From the NCBI GenBank assembly GCA_963698995.1, contig CAVOTD010000011.1, positions 1 to 64,000 on the forward strand: a stretch of 64,000 bases of DNA. The letters run 5' to 3'. The position numbers and the translations under genes were made by a program. Positions 44,712-53,837 of this stretch are shown here, in pieces. The notes below the pieces were generated by a model. The model did no database searches and was not told where the DNA came from. It was given only the letters and a program-made list of their open reading frames with translations. This DNA is from AP-15 sp963698995. Its GTDB lineage: Bacteria; Pseudomonadota; Alphaproteobacteria; ATCC43930; CGMCC-115725. Within the stretch, counting starts at the first letter, position 1, and each line of letters begins with the position of its first letter.

Positions 44712-47273
44712 ATGGTCGCCAAAGCGGAACCAGCCGGTCGGCGGCGGGCAAGTTGGATGGTGGTGCGGCTGAAGCCCTGGCGGATGCGCGTTTTGGCGAT
44801 CGCCGGTGTGACTTGTCTCGCAAACGGCGGCACTTTTGCGGTTCTCTGGTTCGACGGTGCCGCATCGGTTCATCCGTTCGGGGTAGCGGCAATCGCCATG
44901 CTCGCCCTCGGCGGCTTGGGCGCCGTCGCTTTATCCCGCCGCGCCGATAATACCGCGACTTCTGTTCGGCTCGACATATTGCAACGGGCGCTAGACGCCG
45001 CGCCGGAGGCTCAGTTGATCGTCGCCCCTGATGGGCAGCTCAGCTATGCCAATACCGCCTTCGACCAGCTTTGCCCTGGTCGGGGCCAGCCGCTCGATCG
45101 CATCGGGCGAGCGGTATGCGCCGACAGTGAGTCGCAGGCCCAATTTCGCCGTCTGAGTGGCCGCGCCAAAAGCGGATCCCGGGTGTCTGCCGTCCTGTGT
45201 CTCAACAAGGCGCCGGACACCGGCGCGGGGCGGTTCGAGATCAGGATAGACCCAATTGCCGGATATTCGGGATATGTCTTCTGGACCATCCGGGACGTCA
45301 CTGCGCATTGTGAGTCTGAGACCGCAATCCGAGAAGAACGGAACAAGCTCGCCGATTTCCTCGACAATGCGCCGGTCGGCTTTTATTCGGTCGATAGCGG
45401 CGGGCGCTTTCGCATGGTGAGCCGGCGATTGGCTCAGTGGCTCGACAGCACCCCCTCGGAAATTATCGGCAGCGGGGCGCGACTGCGGGACTTTCTAGCT
45501 TCGCCGCCCGTCGACGGGTCACCCGGCTTTAATCCCTTTCCACCTCAAAATACCGCGGCACAGCGTGGTGAGGTCGCGCTCAAGACCCGTCGGGGCCGGG
45601 TCGTGCCGGCCTGGATCGGGCAGAACCTCGTAGGATCGGGCGCCGAACTGCACACCCGATCAATTGTGTGCGATTGGACGCCGGAGCACGAATGCAGGGC
45701 CGCGCTCAAATCGGCCGAACGCTTTCGCCGATGTTTTGCCAACGCACCGGTCGGCATCGCGCTGCTCGACGGCGCTGGGCGTTTCGAGGAAGTGAACCGC
45801 GCTGTCGGTGAGTTGTTTGGCGCCGCCCCGCAAAGCCTTAAAGGACGCGAGCTGATTGGCTTGATGAACGATGAGGACCACGACCGCATTGCCGCAAAAC
45901 TCGCGGCGGTTGCGGCGGGATCGGCGGACCCCGAGCCGGTCGAGGTACGGCCTCAGCGACCTGGGGACAAGACCATCGTCGTGTTCTTGAGCCGCCTCGA
46001 CGATGGCTCCGGCAGTACGCCTCCTGCGAGGGCGGACGGGCAGGATGACCCGGTCGACGGGCTCACCGTACATTTTATCGACGTCAGTGACCAAAAGAAC
46101 CTCGAAATCCAATTTGCGCAGTCGCAGAAGATGCAGGCAGTCGGGCAGCTCGCCGGCGGCGTGGCTCATGATTTCAACAACCTGCTGACTGCCATGATCG
46201 GATTTTGCGATCTGCTGCTGCTGCGCTCGCCGCCGAGCGATCCGGCTTTTGCGGACATTATGCAGATCAAACAGAATGCGAACCGAGCCGCCAATCTGGT
46301 GCGCCAGCTGCTGGCGTTCTCGCGGCAACAGACCCTGCAGCCGCGGGTTCTCGACGTGACCGACATCCTTTACGAACTGCGGCACCTGATCGAGCGGCTG
46401 ATCGGCGAGAACATCAAGCTCGATGTCGTGCACGGGCGCGATATCGGCCTTGTCAAAGTCGACCAAGGACAGTTCGAGCAGGTTATCATCAATCTCGCGG
46501 TTAACGCTCGGGATGCAATGCCCGGCGGGGGTGGTTTGACCATTCGCACCGCCAATATCCGCCGTGAGCGAGAATTGCGGCGCGGACACGAGGTGATGCC
46601 GGCAGGCGATTATGTGCTGGTCGAGATGGCCGACACCGGTGTCGGTATTGCCAAAGAAAACCTGGCTCGCATCTTCGATCCGTTTTTTTCGACAAAGGAG
46701 CTCGGCTCGGGAACCGGGCTTGGCCTGTCGACCGTCTACGGCATCGTCAAGCAGACCGGTGGGTTTGTGTTTGTCAGCAGCATTCCCGGCCGAGGCGCGG
46801 CTTTCGAGATCTATTTGCCGCGCTGCCAGGCGGCGGACGGCCCGCCGCCCTCCCGGCTCGATATTGCCGAAACGCCCGCGATAAAGGATTTGACCGGCAA
46901 CGGTACCATCATGCTGGTCGAAGACGACGATCCGGTGAGGATCTTTGGCGCCCGCGCGCTTCGCAATAAAGGGTACAGGGTGATAGAGGCGAGAAGCGGT
47001 GAAGCGGCGCTCGATCTGATCCGCCGTGCCGATGAAAGGATCGACTTGCTGATCACCGATGTCGTCATGCCGCATATGGACGGGCCAGGGCTGGTCCGTG
47101 AGGTGCGGGAGATCCACTCCGGACTGAAGGTCATTTACATTTCGGGGTATACCGAAGATGCGTTCCGCCAACGCCTCGATAGCGACGGCGGCATCGATTT
47201 CCTACCCAAGCCGTTCAGCTTGAAGCAGCTCGCCGCCAAGGTCAGGGACGTCCTCGCCGTCGGGGCCGCATGA
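44712..47273 (+). CDS. cckA: Cell cycle hybrid histidine kinase CckA
   Basis: An 853-residue membrane protein. Two N-terminal helices (VLAIAGVTCLANGGTFAVLW; FGVAAIAMLALGGLGAVAL), three PAS-type regions (about 95-460), then a kinase core with the phosphoacceptor His in QLAGGVAHDFNNLLTAMIG (about 484) and IGFCDLLLLRSPPSDPAFAD, which is nearly identical to CckA. The ATPase has NLAVNARDAMP, DTGVGIAKENL and GTGLGLSTVYGIV. A C-terminal receiver carries Asp in LLITDVVMPHMDGPG (about 781). CckA phosphorylates ChpT and then CtrA/CpdR. sciP is nearby, and recA follows. Confidence 0.94.
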   Translation: MVAKAEPAGRRRASWMVVRLKPWRMRVLAIAGVTCLANGGTFAVLWFDGAASVHPFGVAAIAMLALGGLGAVALSRRADNTATSVRLDILQRALDAAPEAQLIVAPDGQLSYANTAFDQLCPGRGQPLDRIGRAVCADSESQAQFRRLSGRAKSGSRVSAVLCLNKAPDTGAGRFEIRIDPIAGYSGYVFWTIRDVTAHCESETAIREERNKLADFLDNAPVGFYSVDSGGRFRMVSRRLAQWLDSTPSEIIGSGARLRDFLASPPVDGSPGFNPFPPQNTAAQRGEVALKTRRGRVVPAWIGQNLVGSGAELHTRSIVCDWTPEHECRAALKSAERFRRCFANAPVGIALLDGAGRFEEVNRAVGELFGAAPQSLKGRELIGLMNDEDHDRIAAKLAAVAAGSADPEPVEVRPQRPGDKTIVVFLSRLDDGSGSTPPARADGQDDPVDGLTVHFIDVSDQKNLEIQFAQSQKMQAVGQLAGGVAHDFNNLLTAMIGFCDLLLLRSPPSDPAFADIMQIKQNANRAANLVRQLLAFSRQQTLQPRVLDVTDILYELRHLIERLIGENIKLDVVHGRDIGLVKVDQGQFEQVIINLAVNARDAMPGGGGLTIRTANIRRERELRRGHEVMPAGDYVLVEMADTGVGIAKENLARIFDPFFSTKELGSGTGLGLSTVYGIVKQTGGFVFVSSIPGRGAAFEIYLPRCQAADGPPPSRLDIAETPAIKDLTGNGTIMLVEDDDPVRIFGARALRNKGYRVIEARSGEAALDLIRRADERIDLLITDVVMPHMDGPGLVREVREIHSGLKVIYISGYTEDAFRQRLDSDGGIDFLPKPFSLKQLAAKVRDVLAVGAA

Positions 47274-47300
47274 GTCCTGTGCGTCAGCATTGCGTCCTTA

Positions 47301-47315
47301 GAACAAACGGTGTAC
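47301..47315 (+). promoter_or_regulatory. LexA (SOS) box-like site upstream of recA
   Basis: GAACAAACGGTGTAC fits GAAC-N7-G(A/T)AC, one base off the alphaproteobacterial LexA repeat GAAC-N7-GAAC. It lies 62 bp before the recA ATG at 47377, a usual place for an operator. Confidence 0.5.
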
Positions 47316-47376
47316 AAGATGATTCTCCGGCCGCGTTGCACGGCATCACAGGGTATGGAATAAGGAGGGCGGGACA

Positions 47377-48444
47377 ATGCAGACCGCGTTGCGCCTCTTG
47401 GATAAGGATGGGATGGACAAGCAGCGGGCTTTGGAGGCGGCGCTCGGACAAATCGAACGCGCCTTTGGCAAAGGTTCGATCATGAAGCTCGGATCCCGCG
47501 AGGCCGCCGCGGATACCGAGGTCGTCTCGACGGGCTCTTTAGGCCTCGATATCGCGCTCGGCATTGGCGGGCTGCCGCGTGGCCGAGTTATCGAGATCTA
47601 TGGGCCAGAGAGCTCTGGTAAGACGACCCTTGCGCTGCACGTTATCGCCGAGGCGCAGCGGGGCAGTGGAACCTGCGCTTTCATTGATGCCGAGCACGCT
47701 CTCGACCCGGCCTATGCCCGCAAGCTCGGCGTCAATGTCGACGATTTGTTGATTTCCCAGCCCGACGCCGGCGAGCAGGCGCTCGAGATAGCCGACACTC
47801 TGGTCCGCTCGGGTGCGATCGATGTTCTGGTTATCGATTCTGTCGCCGCGCTGGTGCCGCGCGCCGAACTAGAGGGCGAAATGGGCGACAGCCACATGGG
47901 TCTGCACGCCCGGTTGATGAGCCAGGCATTGCGCAAGCTGACGGGCTCGATCGCCCGTTCGCGCGCAATGGTGATCTTCATCAACCAGATCCGCCACAAG
48001 ATCGGCGTGATGTTCGGCAACCCAGAGACCACGACCGGCGGCAACGCGCTCAAATTCTATGCCTCGGTTCGCCTCGATATCCGGCGCATCGGTGCGATCA
48101 AGGAGCGCGACCAGGTGATCGGCAACCAGACGCGCGTCAAAGTCGTTAAAAACAAGATGGCGCCGCCTTTCAAGGTCGTCGATTTCGATATCATGTACGG
48201 CGAAGGGGTGTCGAAACGCGGCGAGCTGATCGATCTAGGCGTTCAGGCCGGCGTCGTCGAGAAATCCGGCTCGTGGTTCTCCTATGACGGCCAACGCATC
48301 GGCCAAGGGCGCGAGAACGCCAAGGCGTATCTGAAGGACCATGCCGAAATCGGCGAGGCGGTCGAGCACGCGATCCGCGCCAATGCCGGCCTTGTTGCCG
48401 AGGCCATGATGGCCGCCCCCGGCGACGCTGCGGCCGAGGAGTAG
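47377..48444 (+). CDS. recA: Recombinase RecA
   Basis: A 355-residue ATPase of homologous recombination and SOS induction. Walker A GPESSGKTTLALHVI (about residues 77-91), Walker B VLVIDSVAALVPRAELEGEM, the L2/DNA loop INQIRHKIGVMFGNPETTTG and GGNALKFYASVRLDIRRIG are all intact. A ribosome binding site (AAGGAGGGCGGG) precedes ATG 47377; ATG 47413 (MDKQRALEAALGQIERAFGK) would also give a near-canonical start. A LexA-like box lies upstream. Its 3' end converges with ldtR. Confidence 0.98.
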   Translation: MQTALRLLDKDGMDKQRALEAALGQIERAFGKGSIMKLGSREAAADTEVVSTGSLGLDIALGIGGLPRGRVIEIYGPESSGKTTLALHVIAEAQRGSGTCAFIDAEHALDPAYARKLGVNVDDLLISQPDAGEQALEIADTLVRSGAIDVLVIDSVAALVPRAELEGEMGDSHMGLHARLMSQALRKLTGSIARSRAMVIFINQIRHKIGVMFGNPETTTGGNALKFYASVRLDIRRIGAIKERDQVIGNQTRVKVVKNKMAPPFKVVDFDIMYGEGVSKRGELIDLGVQAGVVEKSGSWFSYDGQRIGQGRENAKAYLKDHAEIGEAVEHAIRANAGLVAEAMMAAPGDAAAEE

Positions 48445-48448
48445 GCGG

Positions 48449-49003
48449 TCAACCCCCGGAAGAGATCAACGGACCGAAATCACCGCGGCTCGGGCTGGGT
48501 CCCGAGCGGGAAGGTTCGTTCGCCAGCGCGGCGGCAAAATGTGGCGGTGTCCGCTGGACCAGATCCGCGGCGCGGATCCAGAAGCGCTCAAGCCGGCGAA
48601 GTGTAACAGCTGCAGCCTGAAGATCGTCGGGGATCAGCGTGGCTTGCGGCAGCATCTCGCCGTGACGTTGATGCATCGCGGTCAAGCGGTCTCGCAATTT
48701 GCTGCCTTTTTCGGTCAAGCGAACGTGGATCGAACGGCGGTCGTGCACCGAGCGCTCGTGCCCGAGATAGCCGTTCTCGACCATCTTTTTGACATTGTAG
48801 GAGACGTTCGAGCCGAGATAACAGCCGCGCAACGTGAGTTCGCCGACCGTCATTTCGGCATCGCCGATATTGAACAGCATCATCGCCTGAACGTTGTTGA
48901 TATCGTGAATCTTGAGCCCTTCCAGCTCCAGCTTCACGACCTCCAGGAACTGGCGGTGAAGACGCTCGACCAGCGAGATCACTTCGAGGTACATGTTATT
49001 CAT
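48449..49003 (-). CDS. ldtR: LdtR-type MarR-family transcriptional regulator
   Basis: A 184-residue winged-helix regulator starting MNNMYLEVISLVERLHRQFL. LKIHDINNVQAMMLFNIGDA, EMTVGELTLRGCYLGSNVSY and NVKKMVENGYLGHERSVHDR match the LdtR group of Hyphomicrobiales, which controls a transpeptidase and stress tolerance in Liberibacter and relatives. The C-terminal 25 residues are low complexity. The start overlaps the end of the upstream kinase gene by 8 nt, so it is the last gene of a signalling operon. Confidence 0.88.
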   Translation of the reverse strand: MNNMYLEVISLVERLHRQFLEVVKLELEGLKIHDINNVQAMMLFNIGDAEMTVGELTLRGCYLGSNVSYNVKKMVENGYLGHERSVHDRRSIHVRLTEKGSKLRDRLTAMHQRHGEMLPQATLIPDDLQAAAVTLRRLERFWIRAADLVQRTPPHFAAALANEPSRSGPSPSRGDFGPLISSGG

Positions 49004-50672
49004 CGAAAACCTCTGGTTCGTCCGACCTTTTGAGCCGCGCTCGGCCCAGCGTCCCCTCGGCGCACGTTGCGCGATCCCGCCCGCCTGTTGCCGCCTGGGC
49101 TAGCTGGAGATCCGTCAAAAAAGCGTCCAGAGCGCCGCAACCAACGGGTTTTTCCGGACTTTCGCGGTTCGCTGGAGCCGCGCCGCGACGCGCCGGGCTC
49201 ACTGTCGGAAAATCGAGGGAGATTTGAGTCCCTTTCAGGGGTGCGCTCGCAATCGACAGGCGGCCGCCTTGGCTCTCGATCAGCTTGCGCACAATGCTCA
49301 GTCCAAGTCCCAAGCCGTCGTATGGCCGGGCGAGCCCGTTAGCGATTTGGCTGAACGGCCGCACCGCCGATCGAGCCTCTTCGGCAGTCATGCCTATCCC
49401 CCGATCGGCAACGCTGATCCGACAAAACCTGCCGGCGGCAGCGACGGTTACCCGGATCGCGCTGCCGGCTGCACTGAATTTTGCAGCATTGGATAACAGC
49501 TTGCGCAGCATTTTACAGACCGCTTCACGATCGGCATGGATCGCCGATCGAATTTCGCCGGTCTCCAAATCGATCCTGTGATCAGCCGCAGCATCGCTCC
49601 GCCGGAACTCCGCCACACTGGTCTCGGCGACGTCGCACAAATCGAGCGGTTCCAAATTCAACGAGAACCGCCCGGCCTCCAGTTCGGCCATCGTCAGCAC
49701 GTCGAGAAAGATCTCGAGCGCGCGTTGTCCGGCGTTGCGGATGTTGTAGGCAAACTCGATGTATTGGCGTTGCGCAATCGGTCCGACAGCCTCGCGTGCA
49801 ATCAGTTCGCTGAACCCGATGATTGCGTTGAGCGGCGTGCGCAGCTCGTGGCTTATGCTGGCGAGGAACGCCGTCTTCGCGGCGTTGGCGGTCCGGGCCT
49901 CATCGCGCGCCGCTTCGAGCTCGCTCTCGACCCGTTTGCGCTCGGTGATGTCTTGATAGGAGCCCCGGAGATATCTCGGCAGACCGTCTACGCCGATCGT
50001 TTCGCCGCGCAGGCTGAGTGTGCGGACTTCGCCCTGCGGCGTGACTATTCGGTGGTCCAGTTTGATGTCTGCTCCGCAGAGTGCCTCGCGCATTGCGCGG
50101 ATCAGCTCCGCCCGGTCTGCCGGAAGGACATGGCGCAGCAAATCTCTTGCCGGATGCGCCGCGATGCTGCTGCAGACCCCGAACATGCGCGACATCTCCG
50201 GCGAGCATTCAATTCGCCGGTTCTTGGGGAGCCAGCGAAAATCGCCAAGGCCCGCCACTCTCTGCGCCTCGGAGAGATGGCTTGCGCGCAGCATGTAGCG
50301 CAGTCTGTGCGGTAGAACGGGGCCGCTGATCGGCTTGGCGATGAAATCCGTCGCGCCAACTCGATACGCCCGGTCGATCAATTCAACATCGTCGAGACCG
50401 GTCGCCATCAGGATCGGGGTAATGCGACCGGCCGGCATCGCGCGGATCATTTGACAGACGGCAAATCCGTCCATCTCCGGCATCACGACGTCGAGCACGA
50501 CGATGTCGGGCATTGCAATCGCAAAGGCCTCGAGCGCAGCGGGACCGTTTTCCGCCTCGACGATCTCGAAGCCGGCCGGCTCGAGCGCCTGCCGGTGAAG
50601 GAAGCGCTCCATTTCGTCGTCATCGACGAGCAGGACCACCGGATCGGCGCGCTGGTCGTCCACTGGGGTCAC
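48996..50672 (-). CDS. Receiver-PAS-histidine kinase (soluble)
   Basis: A 558-residue cytosolic protein. An N-terminal receiver (VVLLVDDDEMERFLHRQALE; phosphoacceptor Asp about 59 in IVVLDVVMPEMDGF) is followed by a PAS region (RRIECSPEMSRMFGV to YLRGSYQDITERKR), then a kinase with His about 275 in SISHELRTPLNAIIGFSELI and an ATPase with GLGLGLSIVRKLIESQGG. This reversed order (receiver before kinase) suggests that phosphate from the upstream hybrid kinase, which ends in an Hpt domain, is relayed to it. GTG 50672 overlaps the stop of that kinase (GTGA). It overlaps ldtR at its other end. Confidence 0.9.
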   Translation of the reverse strand: MTPVDDQRADPVVLLVDDDEMERFLHRQALEPAGFEIVEAENGPAALEAFAIAMPDIVVLDVVMPEMDGFAVCQMIRAMPAGRITPILMATGLDDVELIDRAYRVGATDFIAKPISGPVLPHRLRYMLRASHLSEAQRVAGLGDFRWLPKNRRIECSPEMSRMFGVCSSIAAHPARDLLRHVLPADRAELIRAMREALCGADIKLDHRIVTPQGEVRTLSLRGETIGVDGLPRYLRGSYQDITERKRVESELEAARDEARTANAAKTAFLASISHELRTPLNAIIGFSELIAREAVGPIAQRQYIEFAYNIRNAGQRALEIFLDVLTMAELEAGRFSLNLEPLDLCDVAETSVAEFRRSDAAADHRIDLETGEIRSAIHADREAVCKMLRKLLSNAAKFSAAGSAIRVTVAAAGRFCRISVADRGIGMTAEEARSAVRPFSQIANGLARPYDGLGLGLSIVRKLIESQGGRLSIASAPLKGTQISLDFPTVSPARRGAAPANRESPEKPVGCGALDAFLTDLQLAQAATGGRDRATCAEGTLGRARLKRSDEPEVFDE

Positions 50673-53600
50673 GCCACGCGTGGCAAACGCTCGGCGAGGC
50701 CGGTTTCGACGATGCGAAAGTCTTCGCGGATCGCCTTGACCATTCGAGCAGCGTCGGGCACGGCACCCGCTCGCGCCACTGCCTCCAGCTCTCGGCACCG
50801 CGACGACAATACGACAGCCCCGACATTCGCACTGGCCGATTTCAATGCGTGACTGGCGTGAAACAGCAGCGCCGGATCATCATTTGCCGCGCCGTTGTCC
50901 AAATCCTTCAACAGATCAGCGGCGCCCTTGAAAAACAGTTCGATCACCTGTCGCACGATATCGGGCCGCCCCTCCCTTTGCAGTCGGCGCAGCGAGTCCA
51001 GCACTTTGTCGTCGATGGCGTCGGGTATCGACGGCCCGGCTGTTGCGAGCGGTGACTGTTGTGGTTCGGCTGGGCGTCCCGGCGGGCTCAGCCAGGTGGT
51101 CAGCGTCGCCCTCATTTGCTCCAGAGTGAACGGCTTCGCGAGGTAGTCATCCATACCGACCGCCAGGCAGCGCCGGCGGCCGTCCTCGACGACGCTGGCG
51201 GTCAGCGCGACGATCGGTGTGTGGCGACCGGCGGCAGTCTCGCGCCGGCGAATTTCGACTGTCGTCTCGAACCCGTCCATCTTGGGCATCTGGCAATCCA
51301 TGAAGATCAGGTCGAACTCATCGTTCGCGTGACGGTCGAGTGCCCGCAGCCCATTGACGGCAGTCTCGACCGTGCAGCCCATGCTTTCGAGGATGGCAAC
51401 CCCGACCTCTAGGTTGACCGGGCTATCTTCCACCAGAAGCACACGCGCGCGGCCGAGTTCGAGCTTATCCGAGATTGCCGCCGCCGCGTCGTCGGGCGTC
51501 GGCGGAACCGCTTCAGCGCTGACCCCGGCGAGGCAATCCCACAAGGCCGATCGCCGGATCGGCTTGGTCAGGCGTTTCAGCATCCCTTCCCCGACCTTGC
51601 CGATATCTTGATCGAACGAGGTCAGTAAGACGATTGGCAAGTCGGCGATTGCGGGACTGGATCTGATGCTTTGCGCCAGCTCGGTCCCGTTCATGTCGGA
51701 GAGCGAATTGTCGATTATCGCCAGCCCGAACGGGGCCGGGCGAATTGCCCCAGTGGTCAGCATTGCCAGAGCCGCTGCACCGGTCGGCGCTTCCTGAACC
51801 GGCACATTCCAAGCCGACAGATAATCGTTCAATATCTCACGGTTGAAGGCGTGGTCGGCGACGACGAGAGCAGACATCCTGCGGCCTGGGGGGCCGCTCT
51901 TCGCGAGCAGGCCAGCCGGCCTTGTTTGCAGTCCGAACCGGGCAGTAAAACGAAATTCCGATCCTGCCCCCGGCTTGCTGTCTACCTCGATCGATCCGCC
52001 CATCATCTCGCAAAAATGCTTGGCGATCGAAAGGCCGAGGCCAGTGCCGCCATAGCGCCGAGTGGTCGAGCTGTCGGCTTGCGCAAATGCTTCGAAGATG
52101 TGCTCGCGTTGTTTGCGAGGGATGCCAATCCCGGTGTCGTCGACTTCAAACGCGATCAATGCCGAGGAGAGGTTTCGTTCCATCAAATAGGCGCGGACCC
52201 TAACCTCTCCGCGTTCGGTAAATTTGATCGCATTGCCGATCAGGTTAGTTAAAATCTGCCGCAATCGTCCGGGATCGCCAATCAGCGCGGTGGGCAGATC
52301 TGCTGGAACAAAGCAGGCGAGCTCCAGCCCCTTGCCGTAGGCCAACTCGCTGAGCAGTTCGGTGACTTCTTCGACGACGTTCCGCAGATCAAATGCGCTG
52401 CGCTCTAACTCGACTTTTCCGGCCTCGATTTTTGAAAGATCCAGAACGCCGTTGAGGACGCCGAGCAAGGTCTCGCCGGAGCGCCGTGCCGTCTCGATAA
52501 AGCGTTGCTGCGTCGGCGCCAGTTCGGTTTGACGCACCAGTTCCAGCATCCCGAGCACGCCGTTCAAGGGAGTCCGAATCTCGTGGCTCATATTGGCCAG
52601 AAACTGCGACTTGGCGCGGACCGCCCCCTCCAGCTCGATCGTCCGCTGCTCGATCCGCGACTCGAGGGTCGCATTGAGATGGCGCAGCTCCTCCTCGGCG
52701 CTTTGCTGCGCGGCATGCCGCGCTGCGAGCGCGCCGGCCATCTCGTTGAACGCCGCCTCGAGACGACCGATCTCCGAAGAGCGGTCTTCGACCTGGGCTC
52801 GAGCGTTGTAATTCCCGTTGCGCCATTCGGTGGTGACGCTGAGCAGCCCCTCGATCGGGCGGCGGATGAAGTTTCGGCCACCGGCCCAGGCCGCATAAAT
52901 AGCTGCGAACAGACCCGCGAGGATCAGCCCGATGCCGCGCAAAGTGGCACCGTCGATTGCCGCGAAGGCCTCTGCTTTTGATTGCCCGGCGCTGAGAAAG
53001 AAGTCCTTTGGCGGCAAAGCCGGGGGCACGTAGCCGTAGATCCGCGTCGTCCCGTCGACGCCGACCGCTTCTTCCCACCCGGCCCGGTCCCCGTCCATGA
53101 TCGCTTCATGGGACTTCCTCATGTTTTTGCCGACGAGGAGTTCCGGATGGGGCAGCCGCGCGATGATGTTGCCCTCGCGATCCGCGATCAAGATCGAGGC
53201 CGTCGGCGGTAATCCCCGTTCCTCGAGGTGCCTGGAGAGCCATCCCAAATCAAGGCCGGCGAATACCACCCCGGCGATACGGCCCTCGTCATCCTCGAAC
53301 TGCGCTGCGAAATGGACCATCCGATGGCCGCTTATCGGATCGACCCAGTAATTCCCGACAGCAAGCCCCGGTTGAGCCATCGCACGTTCAAAGAACGGTT
53401 GCTCGGCCACCGATGAATAGGATGTCGGTTCACTGATGCAAAAGATATGGCCGTTTACATCGGCTGCTCCGAGCAAGCTATAGTTCGCAAACCGCGACTT
53501 TAATTTTGAAAAAAGGGTATTGCATAGGTCAGACTGCCGAGTTTTGACGGTATACAATTGAGCCAGCGCAAGAAGAAGTTGACGAGCACCTTCGCGCAGC

Positions 53601-53809
53601 TCACCAATCTCTTCGCCGAACTGTTTGGTCGTCTGCACGACCTGTTGCCGAATATCGGCCTCACGGGCAATCCTCAGGTCATATTCGTTCCAGGCTTGGA
53701 TCACCAGCGCCGGGACAACGGCAAAGATCACCAGGATCAAGATCCGCCCTGTCAAACCGATGCGCAACCCGCTCCAATCGATGAACCGGGGCCCGGCTTC
53801 GGCAGTCAT
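50669..53809 (-). CDS. Hybrid sensor kinase with two receivers and Hpt (BarA-type)
   Basis: A 1046-residue membrane protein from ATG 53809 (MTAEAGPRFIDWSGLRIGLT). Order: membrane helix (ILILVIFAVVPALVIQAW), periplasmic Cache-like domain, second helix (IGLILAGLFAAIYAAWA), HAMP, coiled coil, HisKA with His about 408 (ANMSHEIRTPLNGVLGMLEL), ATPase (DDTGIGIPRKQREHIFEAFA; GGTGLGLSIAKHF), a weak first receiver (AIIDNSLSDMNGTEL), a second receiver with Asp about 836 (LIFMDCQMPKMDGFE), and Hpt with His about 986 (HASHALKSASANVG). It is a complete phosphorelay in one chain. It follows an EAL gene by 28 bp and overlaps the next kinase by 4 nt. Confidence 0.92.
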   Translation of the reverse strand: MTAEAGPRFIDWSGLRIGLTGRILILVIFAVVPALVIQAWNEYDLRIAREADIRQQVVQTTKQFGEEIGELREGARQLLLALAQLYTVKTRQSDLCNTLFSKLKSRFANYSLLGAADVNGHIFCISEPTSYSSVAEQPFFERAMAQPGLAVGNYWVDPISGHRMVHFAAQFEDDEGRIAGVVFAGLDLGWLSRHLEERGLPPTASILIADREGNIIARLPHPELLVGKNMRKSHEAIMDGDRAGWEEAVGVDGTTRIYGYVPPALPPKDFFLSAGQSKAEAFAAIDGATLRGIGLILAGLFAAIYAAWAGGRNFIRRPIEGLLSVTTEWRNGNYNARAQVEDRSSEIGRLEAAFNEMAGALAARHAAQQSAEEELRHLNATLESRIEQRTIELEGAVRAKSQFLANMSHEIRTPLNGVLGMLELVRQTELAPTQQRFIETARRSGETLLGVLNGVLDLSKIEAGKVELERSAFDLRNVVEEVTELLSELAYGKGLELACFVPADLPTALIGDPGRLRQILTNLIGNAIKFTERGEVRVRAYLMERNLSSALIAFEVDDTGIGIPRKQREHIFEAFAQADSSTTRRYGGTGLGLSIAKHFCEMMGGSIEVDSKPGAGSEFRFTARFGLQTRPAGLLAKSGPPGRRMSALVVADHAFNREILNDYLSAWNVPVQEAPTGAAALAMLTTGAIRPAPFGLAIIDNSLSDMNGTELAQSIRSSPAIADLPIVLLTSFDQDIGKVGEGMLKRLTKPIRRSALWDCLAGVSAEAVPPTPDDAAAAISDKLELGRARVLLVEDSPVNLEVGVAILESMGCTVETAVNGLRALDRHANDEFDLIFMDCQMPKMDGFETTVEIRRRETAAGRHTPIVALTASVVEDGRRRCLAVGMDDYLAKPFTLEQMRATLTTWLSPPGRPAEPQQSPLATAGPSIPDAIDDKVLDSLRRLQREGRPDIVRQVIELFFKGAADLLKDLDNGAANDDPALLFHASHALKSASANVGAVVLSSRCRELEAVARAGAVPDAARMVKAIREDFRIVETGLAERLPRVA

Positions 53810-53837
53810 TCCGTGCGGATCTTGGCGGCCCACCGGG

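Noticed and set aside
45660..47171. Long open frame on the minus strand opposite cckA
   Set aside because: It mirrors the codons of cckA and has no family resemblance.
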